Source: Fidelibacterota bacterium (lineage in GTDB: Bacteria; Fidelibacterota; Fidelibacteria; Fidelibacterales; Fidelibacteraceae). From it: a DNA stretch of 11,048 nucleotides. Below are positions 7,832 to 11,048 of the stretch, piece by piece. Made by a program: the position numbers and the translations under genes. The stretch lies in the NCBI GenBank assembly GCA_029931905.1, contig JAOZRH010000059.1:1-11048 (forward strand), given 5' to 3'. Within the stretch, counting starts at the first letter, position 1. Every line of letters begins with the position of its first letter. The notes under the pieces were generated by a model. The model worked only from the letters and a program-made list of their open reading frames with translations, had not been told where the DNA came from and did not search any database.

Positions 7832-7866
7832 ACACAAAAATAAATAGTATATTTTGTGTTTTTGGT
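7832..7866. terminator. Weak bidirectional terminator between mutS2 and purH
   Basis: ACACAAAA (7832-7839) pairs with TTTTGTGT (7852-7859). Three more A-T pairs are possible inside after a one-base bulge. On the plus strand the right arm runs straight into TTTTT, which suits the end of the mutS2 transcript. On the minus strand the tail after the hairpin is only moderately T-rich. The position between converging genes supports the call. The low GC of the stem weakens it. Confidence 0.5.
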
Positions 7867-7872
7867 TACTAT

Positions 7873-9489
7873 TTAATGTTTAAAATGTCTTGTTCCAGTA
7901 AAAATCATACCAACACCCAATTCATCACATTTTTTAATTACTTTTTTATCACGAATTGAACCGCCGGGCTGAACAATTGTTTTTATTCCTGCTTTATGAC
8001 TTAATTCTACATTGTCTGCAAATGGAAAAAATGCGTCAGAAAATAGTACAACTTTCTCCATTTGTTGTTTTACATAATTTTCAAATTCGTCAATAACACC
8101 ATTGTATTCATTTTTTAAATTTGCTCGACATCTTTCAATTGTTAATAATACAGAATTTACACGATTTGGTTGTCCGCATCCCATTCCTAAAAGTTGCATA
8201 TCGCCGTCATCTAACTTTCTTACGGCTACAATAGCATTAGAATGTAATTGTCTCATTGCAATTATTCCAAATTGAAAAAGTGCATCATTTACATTGGGTT
8301 TGATTTCTGTAACAATTTCTTTTTTTGAAAATAACTCATTATCTTTTTGTTGAAATAAAAGTGAATTAAATAAAAATTTCATATCGTTTTTTTGATTGAG
8401 TTTTTGGGAATCAAATTCAACTACACGAAGATTTTTATGTTGAAAAAGATAATTTATGGCATCTTTTGAAAAAGAAGGGGCGATTATTATTTCAATAAAT
8501 TTTCTATCCATTATTTTTTTTGCATCTAATTGAAGAAATTCAACCGTCTCTTTTGTTACATTTTTGTTAAATGCAATAACAGATCCGAATGATGAAACAG
8601 GGTCGCCAGCCCAAGCATTTTCAAAAACTTTTCTTTGATTTTTCCCCTCACTTAATCCACAAGGATTTGCATGTTTGATAATTGCACAGCCGACATCCGT
8701 CAAATCTTTCACCGATTCAATTGCCGCTTGCATATCGAAAATATTATTATACGACAATTCTTTTCCATGTAGAACTTTAATATCTTTAAGTGAAAAATCA
8801 GAATTGTTTTTTTGTAAAAAATATCCTTTTTGATGAGAATTTTCGCCATATCTTAATTCACTACCATTTGTAAAAGCAAGTCGTAATGATTTTATATTTG
8901 CATTTTCGTCCATTGTAGTGGCAATTAGCGAATCATAATCTGCAGTATGATTAAAAGCTTTTCGCATCAATTCAAATCTTGTCTCTACTGACAAAGCACC
9001 ATCGGTTTCATTTAGTTCTTTGCCGATTTTTGCATAATCAGAAGGGTCAACAACAACAGCAACGAATTTATAGTTTTTTGCTCCAGCTCTTACCATTGTA
9101 GGTCCACCGATATCAATATTTTCAATCAGTTTTTCTAAATTTGAATTTTCATTTTTCACTTTTTCGAAAGGATAAAGATTGCAAACCACCAAATCGATTG
9201 GTAAAATGTCTAATTTATCTGCTTCATTTTTATCTTTTTCTCTGTCAAAAAGTAGAGCGGATTCAATCTGAAACGAAATTGTTTTCATTCGTCCACCAAA
9301 TGCTTCGGGATTTCCCGTAACTTTTGTAATATCTGTTATTGGAATATTCTCCTTTTCTAATACTGCTTTTGTTCCACCTGTTGAAATTATTTCACAACCG
9401 GTTTGATGTAATTTTTTTGCTAATTCGGCAATTCCACTTTTATCGGAAACACTTATAAGTGCTCTTTTTATTTTGATATTGTTTGACAT
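7873..9489 (-). CDS. purH: Bifunctional AICAR formyltransferase / IMP cyclohydrolase
   Basis: PurH performs the last two steps of de novo purine synthesis in the cytosol. It formylates AICAR with 10-formyltetrahydrofolate and then closes the ring to IMP. At 538 residues it is slightly longer than the usual 510-530. The N-terminal MGS-like cyclohydrolase domain (about 1-200) opens with RALISVSDKSGI and contains STGGT, GGRMKTI and VCNLYPFEK. The C-terminal transformylase domain contains KHANPCG, with the catalytic Lys-His at about 272-273. It also contains FGSVIAFNK, the QPGGSIRD motif and the characteristic terminal GTRHFKH. AGGAG lies four bases before the ATG (9494-9498). It follows purQ by 19 bp on the same strand, so the two are almost certainly one operon. 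Both domains look complete. Confidence 0.97.
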   Translation of the reverse strand: MSNNIKIKRALISVSDKSGIAELAKKLHQTGCEIISTGGTKAVLEKENIPITDITKVTGNPEAFGGRMKTISFQIESALLFDREKDKNEADKLDILPIDLVVCNLYPFEKVKNENSNLEKLIENIDIGGPTMVRAGAKNYKFVAVVVDPSDYAKIGKELNETDGALSVETRFELMRKAFNHTADYDSLIATTMDENANIKSLRLAFTNGSELRYGENSHQKGYFLQKNNSDFSLKDIKVLHGKELSYNNIFDMQAAIESVKDLTDVGCAIIKHANPCGLSEGKNQRKVFENAWAGDPVSSFGSVIAFNKNVTKETVEFLQLDAKKIMDRKFIEIIIAPSFSKDAINYLFQHKNLRVVEFDSQKLNQKNDMKFLFNSLLFQQKDNELFSKKEIVTEIKPNVNDALFQFGIIAMRQLHSNAIVAVRKLDDGDMQLLGMGCGQPNRVNSVLLTIERCRANLKNEYNGVIDEFENYVKQQMEKVVLFSDAFFPFADNVELSHKAGIKTIVQPGGSIRDKKVIKKCDELGVGMIFTGTRHFKH

Positions 9490-9508
9490 TTTTCTCCTAT
9501 TGAAATTA

Positions 9509-10333
9509 TTATTTTAGATGATTTATTACATTTTGAAACAATTTTAAACCTTGTCCATCTTCGGAAATATTCGGATTTTCTCGTTTGAGTTTTCCCCAAT
9601 TTGGATGATTATATAACGAGAGAAATGCTTCGGGGTGTGGCATCAAACCCAATACATTTCCTTTAGGATTGATTAATCCTGCACAATTTAATTCTGATCC
9701 GTTTGGATTAGCTGGATATTTGTCTGTAATCGTTCCATTTTTATCTGTATAGCTCAAAAAGTTCAATGATTGTTCGATTATTTTATTTTTAATTTCATCA
9801 TTTTTTATAATTAATTTACCTTCTCCATGTCGAACTGGTAATTCAATAAGATTATTGGGAAATTGTCCATTTTTTAAGAATGGTGATTTTGAATTTGGAT
9901 TAATTTTACATTTCACCCATCGATCTTCAAATTTTCCCGAGTCATTCTTAGTTAGAGTAACTTCCTCTTCATAATTTCCATTTATGTTGGGCAATAATCC
10001 CATTTTAGTTAATACTTGAAATCCATTACAAACACCTAAGATAATTTTATTTTGAGAAATGAATTTATCTATTTCATCAATAAAATATTTTCCTGTTGAT
10101 AGTTTTTTAAATTTAATTTTATTAACTAACACTTTTCCAGAACCAATGTCATCACCAAAGGAAAAACCACCAGGGAAATTTAAAATATCAAAATCGTGAA
10201 TAGAATATTTCCCTAAAAACAACTCATTCAAATGCAAAATTTTTACAGTTGTGTTTGGTGATTGGTATGCGGAGGCCATTTCTTCCTCACAGTTTATTCC
10301 AAATCCGGTTAATACTAATGATTTTATTTTCAT
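9509..10333 (-). CDS. purQ: Phosphoribosylformylglycinamidine synthase, glutaminase subunit
   Basis: PurQ releases ammonia from glutamine for PurL, which converts FGAR to FGAM in purine synthesis. It works in a complex with PurL and PurS. This is a class I glutamine amidotransferase. Visible motifs are LTGFGINCEEE at the start, FPGGFSFGDDIGSG (oxyanion region), GVCNGFQVL with the nucleophile Cys at about residue 102, PVRHGEGK, and MPHPEAF with the catalytic His and Glu at about 233 and 235. At 274 residues it is longer than the common 220-235-residue PurQ and matches the larger form of the family. I chose the ATG at 10333 because AGAGGGAGAG lies just before it. A TTG eight codons upstream (10357) is in frame but lies inside the tandem repeat, directly after a TAG, and has no ribosome site. 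purH follows 19 bp downstream. No purL or purS is in the window. Confidence 0.93.
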   Translation of the reverse strand: MKIKSLVLTGFGINCEEEMASAYQSPNTTVKILHLNELFLGKYSIHDFDILNFPGGFSFGDDIGSGKVLVNKIKFKKLSTGKYFIDEIDKFISQNKIILGVCNGFQVLTKMGLLPNINGNYEEEVTLTKNDSGKFEDRWVKCKINPNSKSPFLKNGQFPNNLIELPVRHGEGKLIIKNDEIKNKIIEQSLNFLSYTDKNGTITDKYPANPNGSELNCAGLINPKGNVLGLMPHPEAFLSLYNHPNWGKLKRENPNISEDGQGLKLFQNVINHLK

Positions 10334-10345
10334 TTCTCTCCCTCT

Positions 10346-10480
10346 AATTTTTGACAACTAATTTCACAAATTTCTCTAATTTATTTCTTTAATTTTTAAC
10401 AACTAATTTCGCAAATTTCTCTAATTTATTTCTTTAATTTTTGACAACTAATTTCACAAATTTCTCTAATTTATTTTTAT
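10346..10480 (-). repeat. Three 45-bp tandem repeats in the purQ leader
   Basis: Contiguous copies begin at 10346, 10391 and 10436. Copies 1 and 2 differ at two positions (a C/T pair and a T/C pair on the minus strand). Copy 3 returns to the copy-1 bases and diverges only in its last few bases. There are no spacers between copies. Read on the minus strand, each unit contains the nonamers AATTAGAGA, AATTTGTGA and AATTAGTTG in a row and AATTAAAGA at the junctions, like the other short-period repeats of the window. The array ends at the purQ Shine-Dalgarno region. If purQ is transcribed from upstream, the array forms most of its leader. Confidence 0.9.
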
Positions 10481-10494
10481 AATTTGTATCAAAG

Positions 10495-10500
10495 ATTATA
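10495..10500 (-). promoter_or_regulatory. Possible -10 box for the purQ-purH operon
   Basis: The minus strand reads TATAAT here, about 160 bp before the purQ ATG and just upstream of the 45-bp repeats. A TTGAAA lies upstream at a spacing of about 20 bp, longer than optimal. In such AT-rich DNA this match is weak. No purine riboswitch aptamer was recognised in the leader. Confidence 0.22.
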
Positions 10501-10520
10501 TTGTTTTTTGTATAATATTT

Positions 10521-10578
10521 TTTCAATTTTATTCTTTATTAGTGTCATTAGTGTTATTCGTTGTTGTTATTCGTTGTT
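10521..10578. repeat. Direct repeat, copy at the 3' end of the GxxExxY gene
   Basis: This copy matches 10954-11011 at about 54 of 58 bases, with a 43-bp core (10536-10578) differing at one position. The distance between copies is exactly 433 bp. It overlaps the GxxExxY gene, so the last three codons (Asn-Asn-Glu) and the stop codon at 10567-10569 lie within the repeat. Its internal units, such as TTAGTGTCA and TTAGTGTTA, resemble the nonamers at the left end of the window. Confidence 0.9.
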
Positions 10579-10953
10579 CAGATTTATTAGTCGTTCGGAT
10601 TTTAATTTATTTTCCCCATAATTTAACAATATACCTAATTTTAATCCACTTGCTTTTAAATAATTAATAGTTTGTGTTTTATGAATATTATTTAGTTCCT
10701 TAATGGATTTAATTTCTAATATGATTTTATTTTCAACTATTATATCTGTAACAAACTTTCCAATATCTTTTCCTTCAAACACTACATTAAAATGAACTTG
10801 ATTTTGTGCTTGGATTCCATTTTTTTTAAATAAAATCATCAACGCTCTTTCATACAATTTTTCAGGGAAACCAGAACCAATACGATTATATACTTCCATG
10901 GCAATACCAATGATTTTATATGATAATTCTGGATATAATAACTTGTTATTCAT
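10567..10953 (-). CDS. GxxExxY family protein (PD-(D/E)XK nuclease-like)
   Basis: The 128-residue protein belongs to the GxxExxY family, whose cellular role is not established. The naming motif is GFPEKLY at residues 28-34, preceded by the usual SYKIIGIAMEVYNRIGSG segment. A PD-(D/E)XK-like core follows, with Asp70 in VTDIIVENK and Glu80-x-Lys82 in ILEIKSI. Gln94 in KTQTINYLKASGLKLG lies in the conserved QxxNYL stretch. All residues expected for metal-dependent nuclease chemistry are present, so it is not an obvious pseudogene, but activity is unproven. There is no signal peptide or membrane segment. The ribosome site is poor: AAGGGA lies about 12 bases before the ATG. The gene is framed by 58-bp direct repeats. 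The upstream copy ends directly at the start codon and the downstream copy supplies the stop. It has no restriction-modification or toxin-antitoxin partner here. Confidence 0.9.
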   Translation of the reverse strand: MNNKLLYPELSYKIIGIAMEVYNRIGSGFPEKLYERALMILFKKNGIQAQNQVHFNVVFEGKDIGKFVTDIIVENKIILEIKSIKELNNIHKTQTINYLKASGLKLGILLNYGENKLKSERLINLNNE

Positions 10954-11011
10954 TTTCTATTTTATCCCTTATTAGTGTAATTAGTGTTATTCGTTGTTGT
11001 TATTCGTTGTT
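10954..11011. repeat. Direct repeat, copy upstream of the GxxExxY gene
   Basis: This is the second copy of the 58-bp repeat at 10521-10578. Similarity begins at the base adjacent to the ATG (10953) and stops at 11011, so the copy contains the gene's ribosome-binding region. The nonamer pattern continues a little further as TTTCGTGGC (about 11015-11023). The remaining bases to 11048 hold no gene that I can recognise. Confidence 0.9.
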
Positions 11012-11048
11012 GCCTTTCGTGGCTTTATTTCTTATTCTTTAACCCATT

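Noticed and set aside
7319..7837. Minus-strand open frame of 172 codons opposite the end of mutS2
   Set aside because: It overlaps the conserved Smr coding region, and its His/Phe-rich start is a translation of the heptamer array.
10334..10357. Longer PurQ starting at TTG 10357
   Set aside because: The TTG has no ribosome site, follows a TAG immediately and lies in the tandem repeat. The ATG at 10333 has a strong AGAGGGAGAG site and matches the family N-terminus.
10346..10480. CRISPR-like array
   Set aside because: The 45-bp copies are contiguous with no spacers, and no cas genes are nearby. It is a plain tandem repeat.
10334..10566. Purine riboswitch in the purQ leader
   Set aside because: No aptamer-like conserved core or three-way junction could be seen. 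The leader consists of AT-rich tandem repeats.
10567..10953. Restriction endonuclease of a restriction-modification or defence system
   Set aside because: The PD-(D/E)XK-like core is visible, but no methyltransferase or other defence gene lies beside it and the family is GxxExxY.
10521..11011. Insertion sequence
   Set aside because: There is no transposase and there are no terminal inverted repeats. The flanking 58-bp repeats are far longer than a target-site duplication.

Overview
The window is a very AT-rich, gene-dense piece of bacterial chromosome. It carries seven protein genes: pruA, a small heat-shock gene, a secreted beta-helix protein, mutS2, purH, purQ and a GxxExxY-family gene. 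The best clue to the organism is the C-terminal domain of the beta-helix protein, which has a YPNPFNPT motif and an Ig-like tail of the Por/type IX secretion kind. This points to the FCB superphylum, for example Ignavibacteria, Cloacimonadota, Marinimicrobia, Delongbacteria or a relative. The exact phylum cannot be read from this sequence. No rRNA, tRNA, CRISPR array or transposase was seen.

Layout. Positions 1-182 hold interspersed repeats. pruA (proline to glutamate catabolism) and then an Hsp20 chaperone gene follow on the minus strand, separated by a clear intrinsic terminator. The Hsp20 gene faces the beta-helix gene across a 270-bp divergent region. That region contains a sigma-54-like -24/-12 element for hsp20, an inverted repeat upstream of it, and a possible Bacteroidota-type promoter for the beta-helix gene. 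mutS2 follows the beta-helix gene after 13 bp on the same strand. mutS2 converges on the minus-strand purQ-purH purine operon across a gap holding an exact heptanucleotide array and a weak bidirectional hairpin. Upstream of purQ are three 45-bp tandem repeats, and then a GxxExxY PD-(D/E)XK-like gene framed by 58-bp direct repeats.

How the genes work together. Only purQ and purH share an obvious pathway (de novo purine synthesis), and the partner genes purS/purL are not here. The other genes are unrelated housekeeping or surface functions.

The less ordinary content is in the gaps. Most gaps over about 100 bp, apart from the two beside hsp20, carry short-period repeats that sit against gene ends. 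At the left end and around the GxxExxY gene these are degenerate 9-nt arrays (TTnGTGnnn-like). After mutS2 it is a strict 7-nt array. The GxxExxY gene and its flanking direct repeats, with the downstream copy supplying the gene's last three codons and stop, are the best candidate for an undescribed small mobile or repeat-associated unit. That interpretation is inference.
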